From NCBI RefSeq assembly GCF_025823185.1, contig NZ_JACKVK010000008.1:1565-65564 (forward strand): a stretch of DNA of 64,000 nt. The letters are read 5' to 3'. Positions 7,937 to 16,294 of the stretch are shown here, one piece after another (positions within the stretch are counted from its first letter, which is position 1; the number at the start of each line of letters is the position of its first letter). Below the pieces are notes generated by a model, which saw nothing but the letters and a program-made list of their open reading frames with translations, was not told the DNA's origin and did not search any database. A program made the position numbers and the translations under genes. The stretch is from Mycobacterium yunnanensis (GTDB lineage: Bacteria > Actinomycetota > Actinomycetes > Mycobacteriales > Mycobacteriaceae).

Positions 7937-9055
7937 ATGACCTCTTCGACCACCCGGCGGTTTGCCCGTCTCCATCCGGTCGACCTGGTGCTGGCGACCA
8001 CGCGGGCGTACTCGTCGCTTCCCGTGGTTGGCAAGCACCTCGAACCGTTCGCCGGCTTGACCGCCTTGGCGCTGTGGGGCGGTCACTACGCGCCCGCCGC
8101 GGCGCGCGCAGCGGTCAGTCGCCACACCGGCGTGGCCGCGGCGCCCGTGGCGGTGGAACCGGGCGCCCCGAGCGTCGGCCGGATTCCGCCCTACCTGAGG
8201 GCCCGCGGTCAGAAGCGCAAGTGTCTGCACGCCAGCTCCATTCGTTATGGCAGCCACCCGTCGCAGTTGCTCGACGTATGGCGCCGCCCCGACCTGCCCC
8301 CGAACGCGCCGGTGCTGCTCTTCGTGCCGGGCGGGGCGTGGGTGCAGGGCACCCGCGTGCTGCAGGGCCACACGCTGCTCTCACATCTGGTTCGACTGGG
8401 CTGGGTGTGCCTGACCATGGACTACCGCGTCTCACCCGTGCACCGCTGGCCCCGGCACGTCCAGGACGTCAACGCGGCGATCGCCTGGGCGAGGGCGAAC
8501 GTCGACCAGTACGGCGGCGATCGCGAGTTCGTCACCATCGCAGGATGTTCGGCCGGCGGGCACCTTGCGTCGCTGGCCGCGCTCACCCCAGGCGAGCCGG
8601 CGTTCCGCGGCGAACTCGTCGACGACGCCGACACCACGGTCGACGCCGTCGTGGGCATCTACGGCCGCTACGACTGGGAGGACCGCTCGTCCCCGACCCG
8701 GCGCAACTTCCAGGGTTTCCTCGAGCGGGTCGTGGTGCGGCGCAGCCAAGCTCGCCATCCGGAGATCTACGCCGCCGCGTCGCCGATGGCTCGCATCCAC
8801 GCCGACGCCCCGCCGTTCCTGCTCATCCACGGCGAGCACGACGCGCTCATCCCCGTGGGGGAGGCCCACGCCTTCCGCGATGCACTCGCAGCGGTGTCGC
8901 GAAACGCAGTCGACTACCTGGAGATCCCGCGTGCCGGGCATGCCTTCGACCTGGTCGACTCGTCGCACGCCCGACGCAGCGCGGTGGAGATCGCCCGCTT
9001 CCTCGGCGAGGCGCGCGACCGGCATCATCAGCAGTGCACCGCCGCGGCGGTCTGA
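7937..9055 (+). CDS. Alpha/beta hydrolase, Lip-type carboxylesterase
   Basis: 372 residues. The C-terminal two-thirds is a hormone-sensitive-lipase-like alpha/beta hydrolase: VPGGAW forms the oxyanion-hole region, GCSAGGH carries the nucleophile Ser, and HGEHDALIP and AGHAF supply Asp and His. The first 100 residues are less conserved and partly hydrophobic, as in mycobacterial Lip esterases of about 400 residues. The substrate is unknown; lipid or ester hydrolysis is inferred. It is divergent from the NDH-2-like gene and converges with a TetR gene, the stops being one base apart. Confidence 0.82.
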   Translation: MTSSTTRRFARLHPVDLVLATTRAYSSLPVVGKHLEPFAGLTALALWGGHYAPAAARAAVSRHTGVAAAPVAVEPGAPSVGRIPPYLRARGQKRKCLHASSIRYGSHPSQLLDVWRRPDLPPNAPVLLFVPGGAWVQGTRVLQGHTLLSHLVRLGWVCLTMDYRVSPVHRWPRHVQDVNAAIAWARANVDQYGGDREFVTIAGCSAGGHLASLAALTPGEPAFRGELVDDADTTVDAVVGIYGRYDWEDRSSPTRRNFQGFLERVVVRRSQARHPEIYAAASPMARIHADAPPFLLIHGEHDALIPVGEAHAFRDALAAVSRNAVDYLEIPRAGHAFDLVDSSHARRSAVEIARFLGEARDRHHQQCTAAAV

Positions 9056-9056
9056 G

Positions 9057-9764
9057 CTAGGCCTGCGGGGGCGCGCACGTCCTGAGGCCCCGCATCACGA
9101 GCTCGAGGGTGGCGTCGAACGACGACTGCACCATGTAGGACGCCAAGTGCGGGGCGGCTGCCTGGGTGTAGGGGTGGTCGCCGTCGGGAAGACGTTCGGG
9201 CAGGGCCTCCCATGCCGAGTCGTCAGCGGATCGGACCTCCGTCGGCAATGTCGCGGAAGCACTCTCGAGCATCGCCTGACCGAGCAGGAAGTCCGACAGC
9301 GTGACGAACCACTTGGCGGCGGATTCGTCGTCGAAGCCACCGGCGCGCAGCAGTCCCAGGGTGAGTTCCACCGCGCGAATCTCGTTGGGCAGGCCGGTCG
9401 TCCGCGCCGCGACCGCGAACCCGGTGCGGGGGAAGTCGCGGGCGTAGACCTCGAACAGCACGCGGGCGAGTCTCGACAGCGACTCCAGCCAGTCCGCCCC
9501 GGGCGTCCAGCGGTCCAGGCCGAGGCCGATCATCCGGTCGGCGACGGCCCGCACCACGTCGTCGACGCCCGGGAAGTAGCGATAGAGCGCCGAGGGGTCG
9601 GCACCCACCGCCGCCCCAAGCGTCCGGGCACTCAACACGGCGGCGCCTCGGTTCTCGATCAGATTGACCGCGGCGTCGACGTATACCTCGCGCGACAGTT
9701 CGGCGCCACTCGAAGTGCGCCGCCGGCGGCGCCCCGCCGCCGGTCGTCGTCCCGATTCCGCCAC
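9057..9764 (-). CDS. TetR family transcriptional regulator
   Basis: 235 residues. The TetR HTH is clear near residues 35-70 (AVNLIENRGAAVLSARTLG, then VGADPSALYRYFPGVDDVV), and the C-terminal ligand domain is all-helical. A GTG start at 9764 is chosen over the ATG 18 codons upstream because AAGGAG lies 10 nt before the GTG. A perfect palindrome lies just beyond that ribosome-binding site, which suggests autoregulation. The regulated partners may be this gene and the divergent small gene at 9847, or the convergent esterase. Confidence 0.85.
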   Translation of the reverse strand: MAESGRRPAAGRRRRRTSSGAELSREVYVDAAVNLIENRGAAVLSARTLGAAVGADPSALYRYFPGVDDVVRAVADRMIGLGLDRWTPGADWLESLSRLARVLFEVYARDFPRTGFAVAARTTGLPNEIRAVELTLGLLRAGGFDDESAAKWFVTLSDFLLGQAMLESASATLPTEVRSADDSAWEALPERLPDGDHPYTQAAAPHLASYMVQSSFDATLELVMRGLRTCAPPQA

Positions 9765-9782
9765 GTTTCCCGCGCTCCTTAT

Positions 9783-9797
9783 GTCAACACCGTTGAC
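9783..9797. promoter_or_regulatory. TetR-type operator GTCAAC-ACC-GTTGAC
   Basis: A perfect 6-3-6 palindrome between the divergent tetR (19 bp from its GTG) and the small hypothetical gene (50 bp from its GTG). Position and symmetry fit a TetR dimer site able to repress both genes. Confidence 0.6.
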
Positions 9798-9846
9798 GCC
9801 ACGGTAGGGATGCCGCAATCTCTTTCGCCGAAGGGGGTCTACATCG

Positions 9847-10125
9847 GTGAGCAGCGGCCAGTTCGAAGTGAACAGTGTGAGGCGCGTGGCGGGCGAGGCC
9901 GGACAGGTTGGCTACTACGTCGACGTCGAGACCAGCAGCGGTGAGACCAGGCACTTCGCCTTCACGGGCAACATCTTCGTCGGCCCGGTGCTCGTCACCA
10001 GCCGCGACGGCGCCGGGCGCTGGGACTACGAGGTGATCGACGATCCTCGTCGATTCGGTGAGTTCGTCTCGGCGGAATGGGTCGACCGATTTCTCGAGTC
10101 ATGGCCGAAGGCAAGGGCCGCCTGA
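9847..10125 (+). CDS. Hypothetical protein (92 aa)
   Basis: 92 residues, no recognised family. It is rich in beta-type segments (GYYVDVETSSGETRHFAF, NIFVGPVLVTS, WDYEVIDDP) and ends in a helix with a basic tail. It has no signal peptide or membrane helix. The GTG start is preceded by a G-rich GAAGGGGG stretch about 11 nt away. It is divergent from the tetR gene across the palindrome and followed by an SRPBCC gene 60 bp later, so it may be the TetR target. Codon usage looks genuine, with high G/C at third positions. Confidence 0.6.
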   Translation: MSSGQFEVNSVRRVAGEAGQVGYYVDVETSSGETRHFAFTGNIFVGPVLVTSRDGAGRWDYEVIDDPRRFGEFVSAEWVDRFLESWPKARAA

Positions 10126-10185
10126 CGATTGGCTCGCCCCTCAGCCGGGAAAGCCAGAGGCCATGACCTCGTCGAGCGCAGATCG

Positions 10186-10557
10186 ATGCTGACCACGGCG
10201 CGCACCATCGCCGCCCCCGCGGAGTCGGCGTGGCGGGTCTTGACCGACCTCTCGCAGTGGCCGCGGTGGGGGCCGACGGTGCAGCGGGCCGAGCTCGACG
10301 AGGACGGACCGCTGCGGCTCGGGTCCCGCGGACGGGTGTGGACCCCGATCGGCGTTCCGCTGCCCTTCGAGATCACCGAGTTCGACGACGGTTCGGCGTG
10401 GGCGTGGAAGGTTGCCGGGGTGTCGGCGACCCGGCACGTGGTGACCGGGCACTCGCAGGGCTGCCGCGTGTCATTCGGCGTGCCGCTGTGGGCGCCGGCC
10501 TATTTACCGGTGTGTGCGTTGGCGCTCAAGCGGATCGAGGATCTGGCTAGGGCTTAG
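10186..10557 (+). CDS. SRPBCC family protein (polyketide cyclase/dehydrase-like)
   Basis: 123 residues with the START-like SRPBCC pattern: an opening strand and IAAPAESAWRVLTDLSQWPRWGP helix region, a GSRGRVW strand and a closing C-terminal helix. These proteins form a hydrophobic ligand cavity; many mycobacterial members are unassigned. The ATG at 10186 is preferred because it begins the domain cleanly, while a TTG 19 codons upstream adds only a basic leader. It overlaps the convergent lrp-type gene by 11 bp. The ligand is unknown. Confidence 0.75.
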   Translation: MLTTARTIAAPAESAWRVLTDLSQWPRWGPTVQRAELDEDGPLRLGSRGRVWTPIGVPLPFEITEFDDGSAWAWKVAGVSATRHVVTGHSQGCRVSFGVPLWAPAYLPVCALALKRIEDLARA

Positions 10558-11017
10558 CCAGCTGCTCCAGCAACGGTTTGGTGCGGTAGGCGACCACCTC
10601 GTGCATCGCGACCGACATGGTGGTGCGCTCGACGCCCGGCACCGCGAGGATCAGGCCGGCGACCCGGTAGAGATCGTCGGCGTCGGTGGCGACCACGCCG
10701 ATCAGCAGGTCGGCCGCACCTGACAGGCCCGTGATCTGGGTGACCTGGGCGATGGTCTCCAGTTCGACGAGCACCTGGTCGAGTCGATGCTGGTCGACCA
10801 CCGCGGTGATGAACGCCTTGAGCGGATAGCCGAGGTCGCGGGGTGAGACGCAGCGGTCGATGGGTGCGAGGACCCGTTCGTCGTCCCAGCGGGCCAACCG
10901 GGCGGCAACGGTGTTGCGCGCCAGGCCGAGGGTGGCCGCCAGTTGGACACCGGTGGCGCGAGGTGCGTCACACATTGCCAGGAGCATGCGGGCGTCGGTG
11001 CGGTCGAGCTTCGCCAT
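10547..11017 (-). CDS. Lrp/AsnC family transcriptional regulator
   Basis: 156 residues: an N-terminal HTH (LDRTDARMLLAM, then TGVQLAATLGLARNTVAARLARW, residues 4-45) followed by an AsnC-type RAM ligand domain (GAADLLIGVVATDADDLYRV). Family members sense amino acids or related acids and often control a divergent catabolic gene. Here the divergent neighbour, 138 bp away, is the fused indolepyruvate:ferredoxin oxidoreductase, so control of aromatic or branched-chain amino acid oxidation is the natural inference. The gene overlaps the SRPBCC gene tail to tail. Confidence 0.88.
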   Translation of the reverse strand: MAKLDRTDARMLLAMCDAPRATGVQLAATLGLARNTVAARLARWDDERVLAPIDRCVSPRDLGYPLKAFITAVVDQHRLDQVLVELETIAQVTQITGLSGAADLLIGVVATDADDLYRVAGLILAVPGVERTTMSVAMHEVVAYRTKPLLEQLAKP

Positions 11018-11031
11018 GACGCGCAGTATTC

Positions 11032-11063
11032 CATGTCACATTCGCTTATAAGTGGGCGACATG
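11032..11063. promoter_or_regulatory. Candidate Lrp operator, CATGTC-N20-GACATG
   Basis: An inverted pair of hexamers separated by 20 bp in the lrp/oxidoreductase intergenic region. The spacer contains an AT-rich CTTATAAG. A related GACATT follows at about 11083. The location favours a regulator site, but the match is weak. Confidence 0.3.
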
Positions 11064-11155
11064 CTCAGTGTGTTCGACATTGCTTGCTCACTATGCGTCC
11101 CGATGGTTCCCTTGAGGTAGCAATACGCCCACTGCGCCGAAGGTGGTGATCTCTC

Positions 11156-14100
11156 ATGACGGATCTCGACACCCGCCCGACCCACCGCCAGCCCTACGAA
11201 TTGGGCGACCGCTACCGGTCCGGATCGGGAGCCGTGGTGTTGACCGGGGTGCAGGCCATCGCCAGGGCGCTCGTCGAGCAGCATCAGCGTGACGTACGCG
11301 CCGGCCGCACGGTGGCGACGTTCGTGTCCGGCTACCAGGGCAGCCCGCTCGGCGGCGTCGACCGGATGCTGTCGGGCATGCCCGACGTCCTCGAGGCCAA
11401 CTCCGTCACCTTCGTGCCCGGTCTGAACGAGGAACTCGCCGCGACCGCGGTGTGGGGCAGCCAGGCCGATCTGGCCGCTTTCGCGGCGGCCACGGGGACC
11501 TCGCCGCGGTACGACGGTGTCGTCGGCGTCTGGTACGGCAAGGGGCCCGGTCTCGACCGCGCGACCGACGCGCTACGCCACGCCAACATGTACGGCGTCA
11601 ACCCCACCGGCGGAATGCTGCTCCTGGTGGGTGACGACCCCGCCTCGAAGTCCTCCACCGTGCCGGCCGTGAGCGAGCGATCGCTGGCCGCCCTCGGCAT
11701 CCCGGTGCTGTTTCCGCGCAACGCCCGCGAGATCGTCACCATGGCCATGCACGGGGTGGCGATGTCGCGGGCGTCGGGTTGCGTCGTGGCGCTGAAGATC
11801 GTCGCCGACGTCGCCGACGGTGCCTGGTCGGTCACCGGCGACATGGCCGACCTCGACGTCGTGGTGCCCGAGGTGCAGTGGAACGGCCGCCCCTTCACCT
11901 ATCGGCAGCGACCGATGGCCGCACCGTCGAGCAGCCTGGACGCGGAGGCCGATCTCTACGGCCCCCGCGCGGAGGTGGTGCGCGCCTACGGCGCCGCCAA
12001 CGGTCTCGACGTCGTGGAACTCGACCCACCCGGCGCCACGCTCGGAATCGCCTCCGCGGGACCGGCATTCGACGCGATGCGGCAGGCACTGGGCGACCTC
12101 GGCGCCGACGACGCGGCGCTGCACCGGGCGGGAATTCGGTTGCTGCGCATCGGCATGCCCACCCCGCTGGGTCCGGACGCCGTGACGACGTTCGCCGCGG
12201 GCCTCGAGGAGATCCTCGTCGTCGAGGACAAGACGGCGTTCGTCGAGACCCAGATGCGCGAGATCCTCTACGGCACACCGGGTGCGCCGCAGATCCTCGG
12301 CAAGAAGGACGCGGGCGGTCGGTTGCTGATCCCCGCCGGTGGTGAACTCACCGCCGGCCGGTTGGCGGCGCCGCTGCGCCGCGTGCTGGCCGGTCGCCTC
12401 GAACTCAGGAAGCCGCCGCCCCCGGCGCTGTCGCTGGACGTGCTGCCGGTGACGCGGGCGCCATACTTCTGCAGCGGTTGCCCGCACAATCGGTCCACGG
12501 CGGTGCCCGAGGGCTCGCTGGCCGGCGGTGGAATCGGCTGCCACACGATGGTGACGATGTCGCCGCGCACCGACAGCGCCGTCACCGGGCTCACCCAGAT
12601 GGGCGGCGAGGGCAGCCAGTGGATCGGTCAGGCGCCCTTCACGAACGTGGGGCATCTGTTCCAGAACATCGGCGACGGGACCTTCTTCCACTCCGGACAA
12701 CTCGCCGTGCAGGCGTGCGTCGCGGCGGGCGTCGACATCACCTACAAGGTGCTCTGGAACGAGGTCGTCGCCATGACCGGCGCACAGGACGCCGAGGGCG
12801 CGTTGTCCGTGGCCAGGCTGACGCACAAGCTGACCGCCGAGGGTGTCAAGCAGATCATCGTGTGCGCCGACGAGCCACGGCGCCACCACCGCAGGAACAC
12901 CGGCGAGCGGATGGCCAAGGGCACGATCGTGTGGCACCGGGACCGGCTCGACGAGGCCCAGAGACGCCTCCGGGAGATCAAGGGTGTCACCGTCCTGATC
13001 TACGACCAGCACTGCGCGGCCGACGCGCGTCGCCAGCGCAAGCGCGGCACCCTGCCGGTGCGCACCACACGCGTCATGATCAACGAGGCGGTGTGCGAGG
13101 GGTGCGGAGATTGCGGCGTGAAGTCCAATTGCCTTTCGGTGCAACCCGTCGAGACCGACCTGGGCCGCAAGACGCGCATCGACCAGACGTCGTGCAACAC
13201 CGATTACAGCTGCCTCGACGGTGACTGCCCGTCGTTCGTCACCGTCGAGGTGGCACCCGGGCGCCGCGTCGGGAAGCCGACGGCGCCGCACGCGCCCTCG
13301 CTGCCCGAGGTCGACGTCGAACCCCTCACCGCAACCCACAACGTCTTCCTCGCGGGCATCGGTGGCACCGGCATCGTCACGGTCAACCAGGTGCTGGCGA
13401 CGGCCGCGCTGCGCGCGGGCCTCGAGGTGGAGGGTCTGGATCAGATCGGCCTCAGTCAGAAGGCCGGGCCGGTCGTGTCGCACCTGCGGTTCGCTCCGGC
13501 CGCGCTCGAGCCGTCCAACCGGCTCACCCCTGGCGCGGCGGACTGCATCGTCGCCTTCGACCTGCTCGCGGCGGTCGACGGCAAGAACCTCGACTACGGC
13601 GACCCCGCGCGGACCATCGCGGTGGCGTCGACCAGCAAGACGCCGACGGGGTCGATGGTCTACGACACGTCGGTCGCCTATCCCGAGACGCCGTACCTCC
13701 TGAATCGGCTGGACCGGGTGTCCAAGCACCTGCATTCTTTCGACGCCCTCGCCGCCGCTCAGTCGCTGTTCGGCAGCACCGCGGCGGCCAACTTCCTGCT
13801 CGTCGGCGCCGCGCATCAGGCCGGGGCGCTGAAGCTTCCCGCGGCGTGCGTGGAGGAGGCGATCCGCATCAACGGCGTTGCCGTCGAGGCGAATCTGGCG
13901 GCCTTCCGGTGGGGTCGCGTCGCCGTCGCCGACCCGTCGCGGTTCGGCGACGTGGTCATGCCCAAGCGGACCCGCCGCGTCGAGCCACCGCCGGCGTACC
14001 TCGTGGCAGGCACCGCGTTCACCGGCCGGGTGGCCGACCTGGTGGCGCGGCGGGCAGCCGATCTGGTGTCCTTCCAGGGTGAGCGGGTTGCTCGCCACTA

Positions 14101-14635
14101 CGTGGCGGTGCTCGACGAGGTGTGGTCAGCCGAGCGTGCCGTGTCGGCGCGAACCGACTTCAGCGAAGCCGTGGCGCGGGGCCTGTTCAAGTTCACCGCC
14201 TACAAGGACGAGTACGAAGTGGCCCGGTTGCTGACGGATCCTGCTTTCAGCGACCAGGTTCGGGCGGAGTTTCCCACCGGGGAGAGGGTCACCTATCGGC
14301 TGCACCCACCGGTGCTGCGGGCCCTCGGCAGATCGAAGAAGATCGGCCTCGGGCCCAAGGCGCACGTGGCCCTACGGGTCCTCGCCCGCGGAAAGCGGTT
14401 GCGGGGCACGGTGTTGGACCCGTTCGGCTACGCCCACGTGCGCCGAGTGGAGCGCCAGCTCCGGGACGACTACGAACGCCTCGTCACTGGACTCGCCGCG
14501 CAGCTCACCGACTCCTCCTACGAGCACGCGGTCGAGGTGGCGTCTCTGCCGGACGTGGTGCGCGGCTACGAGGGAGTGAAGCTGGCCAACGTCGAGGTGT
14601 ACCGGGCACGCCTACGCGAGCTGGGCGTCAGCTAA
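11156..14635 (+). CDS. Indolepyruvate:ferredoxin oxidoreductase, fused alpha-beta(gamma) type
   Basis: 1,159 residues, the size of single-chain indolepyruvate:ferredoxin oxidoreductases. These decarboxylate aryl- or branched-chain 2-oxoacids to acyl-CoA, using thiamine pyrophosphate and reducing ferredoxin. The N-terminal part holds the transketolase-like region (SGYQGSPLGGVD). The middle TPP-binding region contains FCSGCPHNRST and GGIGCHTMV. Cys clusters CEGCGDCGVKSNC (about 646-658) and CNTDYSCLDGDC follow. A 2-oxoacid oxidoreductase gamma domain starts at LAGIGGTGIVTVNQ (about 735), and a C-terminal extension completes the usual actinobacterial form. The divergent Lrp-type regulator supports a role in amino acid catabolism. 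The exact substrate is not visible from sequence. Confidence 0.9.
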   Translation: MTDLDTRPTHRQPYELGDRYRSGSGAVVLTGVQAIARALVEQHQRDVRAGRTVATFVSGYQGSPLGGVDRMLSGMPDVLEANSVTFVPGLNEELAATAVWGSQADLAAFAAATGTSPRYDGVVGVWYGKGPGLDRATDALRHANMYGVNPTGGMLLLVGDDPASKSSTVPAVSERSLAALGIPVLFPRNAREIVTMAMHGVAMSRASGCVVALKIVADVADGAWSVTGDMADLDVVVPEVQWNGRPFTYRQRPMAAPSSSLDAEADLYGPRAEVVRAYGAANGLDVVELDPPGATLGIASAGPAFDAMRQALGDLGADDAALHRAGIRLLRIGMPTPLGPDAVTTFAAGLEEILVVEDKTAFVETQMREILYGTPGAPQILGKKDAGGRLLIPAGGELTAGRLAAPLRRVLAGRLELRKPPPPALSLDVLPVTRAPYFCSGCPHNRSTAVPEGSLAGGGIGCHTMVTMSPRTDSAVTGLTQMGGEGSQWIGQAPFTNVGHLFQNIGDGTFFHSGQLAVQACVAAGVDITYKVLWNEVVAMTGAQDAEGALSVARLTHKLTAEGVKQIIVCADEPRRHHRRNTGERMAKGTIVWHRDRLDEAQRRLREIKGVTVLIYDQHCAADARRQRKRGTLPVRTTRVMINEAVCEGCGDCGVKSNCLSVQPVETDLGRKTRIDQTSCNTDYSCLDGDCPSFVTVEVAPGRRVGKPTAPHAPSLPEVDVEPLTATHNVFLAGIGGTGIVTVNQVLATAALRAGLEVEGLDQIGLSQKAGPVVSHLRFAPAALEPSNRLTPGAADCIVAFDLLAAVDGKNLDYGDPARTIAVASTSKTPTGSMVYDTSVAYPETPYLLNRLDRVSKHLHSFDALAAAQSLFGSTAAANFLLVGAAHQAGALKLPAACVEEAIRINGVAVEANLAAFRWGRVAVADPSRFGDVVMPKRTRRVEPPPAYLVAGTAFTGRVADLVARRAADLVSFQGERVARHYVAVLDEVWSAERAVSARTDFSEAVARGLFKFTAYKDEYEVARLLTDPAFSDQVRAEFPTGERVTYRLHPPVLRALGRSKKIGLGPKAHVALRVLARGKRLRGTVLDPFGYAHVRRVERQLRDDYERLVTGLAAQLTDSSYEHAVEVASLPDVVRGYEGVKLANVEVYRARLRELGVS

Positions 14636-14718
14636 CGAACGGCCGGCGCCGACAGCGGCGTGCCGGCACGTGAGGCGAACGACATATCCGCTGAATCGTT
14701 GTGTCATGGTCGTACGTT

Positions 14719-14735
14719 GGTTCAGAATGTGAACC
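14719..14735. promoter_or_regulatory. Palindrome GGTTCA-GAATG-TGAACC
   Basis: A perfect 6-5-6 inverted repeat 33 bp upstream of the small gene at 14769 and about 85 bp after the oxidoreductase stop. It could be an operator; the regulator is unknown. Confidence 0.4.
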
Positions 14736-14768
14736 GTCGGGGCAACTTTGACAGACGGGGGAAAGACC

Positions 14769-15017
14769 ATGAGTGACGAGGCAACCAGCGGTGAGGGTGA
14801 CTCGCCTGCCGGTGTCGGCATAACCACCCGCGTTCGCGTGTTCCCCAGCTCCGATCGCGAAGTGCACGGCGTCATCGTCGACGACTTCGGCGAATCCATC
14901 GGCATCCCGGTCGAAATCGGCGGCAATCGCATTGCCGGTCCAGCACGCCGCTGGGCAGTCATGCTCGACGACGACAACCTCCTCTTCGTCGACAGCGAAG
15001 ACATCGAACCGGAATGA
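14769..15017 (+). CDS. Hypothetical small acidic protein (82 aa)
   Basis: 82 residues, acidic, no named family recognised. A disordered Ser/Glu/Gly-rich N-terminus is followed by a compact beta-rich part (TTRVRVFPSSDREVHGVIVDDFG, then RRWAVMLDDDNLLFVDSEDIE) that reads like a small SH3- or PRC-barrel-like fold. GGGGGAAAG precedes the ATG. Starting at the TTG seven codons upstream would skip this ribosome-binding site. The Zn-alcohol dehydrogenase gene follows by 94 bp on the same strand. Confidence 0.65.
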   Translation: MSDEATSGEGDSPAGVGITTRVRVFPSSDREVHGVIVDDFGESIGIPVEIGGNRIAGPARRWAVMLDDDNLLFVDSEDIEPE

Positions 15018-15111
15018 GCTCGCCCCGCGACATCGCCTGACCGCCAGCGCGTTTTGCCGTCTCGCACACGGGTACCTGCCAGGGACCCAAGAGACGGCGA
15101 ATGGAGTGGGC

Positions 15112-16293
15112 GTGAAGGCAGTCACCTGGCATGGCAAGCGCGACGTAAGGGTGGAACAGGTCCCCGATCCGAAGATCGAGGAGCCGAACGACGCGATCAT
15201 CGAGGTGACGTCGACCAACATCTGCGGCTCGGACCTCCACCTGTACGAGGTCCTCGGTGCGTTCATGACGCCCGGCGACATCCTCGGTCACGAGCCCATG
15301 GGAGTCGTGCGCGAAGTGGGCAACGACGTGACCAACCTGTCGGTGGGTGACCGGGTGGTGATCCCGTTCCAAATCTCCTGTGGGCACTGCTACATGTGCG
15401 ACGCCCATCTGTTCACCCAGTGCGAGACCACGCAGGTCCGCGATCAGGGCATGGGGGCCGCGCTGTTCGGCTACTCCGAGCTCTACGGGGCCGTGCCCGG
15501 CGGGCAAGCCGAGCTGCTGCGGGTGCCGCAGGCACAGTTCACCCACATCAAGGTGCCCGACGGCCCGCCGGATTCGCGGTTCGTCTACCTCTCCGACGTG
15601 CTGCCCACGGCGTGGCAGGCGGTGGCGTATGCGGGAATTCCCGACGGTGGCACCGTCACCGTCCTCGGACTCGGACCCATCGGTGACATGGCCGCGCGCA
15701 TCGCGCACCACCTCGGTTACGACGTCATCGGCGTCGACCTCGTGCCGGAACGGTTGGCGCGCACGGCCTCTCGCGGAATCCGGACGGTCGACCTCAATGA
15801 GATCGACTTCGCCGTCGGCGACGCGATCCGGTCGATGACCGACGGCCGCGGCACCGACTCGGTGATCGACGCGGTGGGCATGGAAGCGCACGGGTCGCCG
15901 GTCACCAAGCTGGCCCAGCAGATCACCGGTCTGCTGCCCGACGCCCTGGCCAAGCCGATGATGCAGAAGGCCGGGGTGGACCGGCTGGGAGCGCTGTACT
16001 CCGCGATCGACGTCGTGCGGCGCGGTGGCACCATCTCGCTGGCGGGCGTGTACGGCGGCATGGCCGATCCGATGCCGATGTTGACCATGTTCGACAAGCA
16101 GATTCAGCTTCGGATGGGCCAGGCCAACGTCAAGCGATGGGTCGACGACATCATGCCCCTGCTGACCGACGACGACCCGTTGGGCGTCGACGACTTCGCC
16201 AGCCACGTGCTGCCGCTCGACGACGCCCCGCACGCCTACGACATCTTCCAGAAGAAGCAGGACGACGCCGTCAAGATCATGCTCACGCCGTGA
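15112..16293 (+). CDS. Zinc-dependent alcohol dehydrogenase (formaldehyde-dehydrogenase-like MDR)
   Basis: 393 residues of the medium-chain dehydrogenase family. Catalytic-zinc signatures ICGSDLHLY and GHEPMGVV occur near residues 37-70, structural-zinc cysteines in CGHCYMCDAHLFTQC near 90-105, and the NAD(P) motif VLGLGPIGDM near 185. The extended loop GYSELYGAVPGGQAE resembles glutathione-independent formaldehyde dehydrogenase-like members. It oxidises an alcohol or aldehyde; the true substrate is uncertain. The GTG start follows GGAG. The next gene begins 1 bp after its stop, indicating co-translation with the MTHFR-like gene. Confidence 0.85.
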   Translation: MKAVTWHGKRDVRVEQVPDPKIEEPNDAIIEVTSTNICGSDLHLYEVLGAFMTPGDILGHEPMGVVREVGNDVTNLSVGDRVVIPFQISCGHCYMCDAHLFTQCETTQVRDQGMGAALFGYSELYGAVPGGQAELLRVPQAQFTHIKVPDGPPDSRFVYLSDVLPTAWQAVAYAGIPDGGTVTVLGLGPIGDMAARIAHHLGYDVIGVDLVPERLARTASRGIRTVDLNEIDFAVGDAIRSMTDGRGTDSVIDAVGMEAHGSPVTKLAQQITGLLPDALAKPMMQKAGVDRLGALYSAIDVVRRGGTISLAGVYGGMADPMPMLTMFDKQIQLRMGQANVKRWVDDIMPLLTDDDPLGVDDFASHVLPLDDAPHAYDIFQKKQDDAVKIMLTP

Positions 16294-16294
16294 C

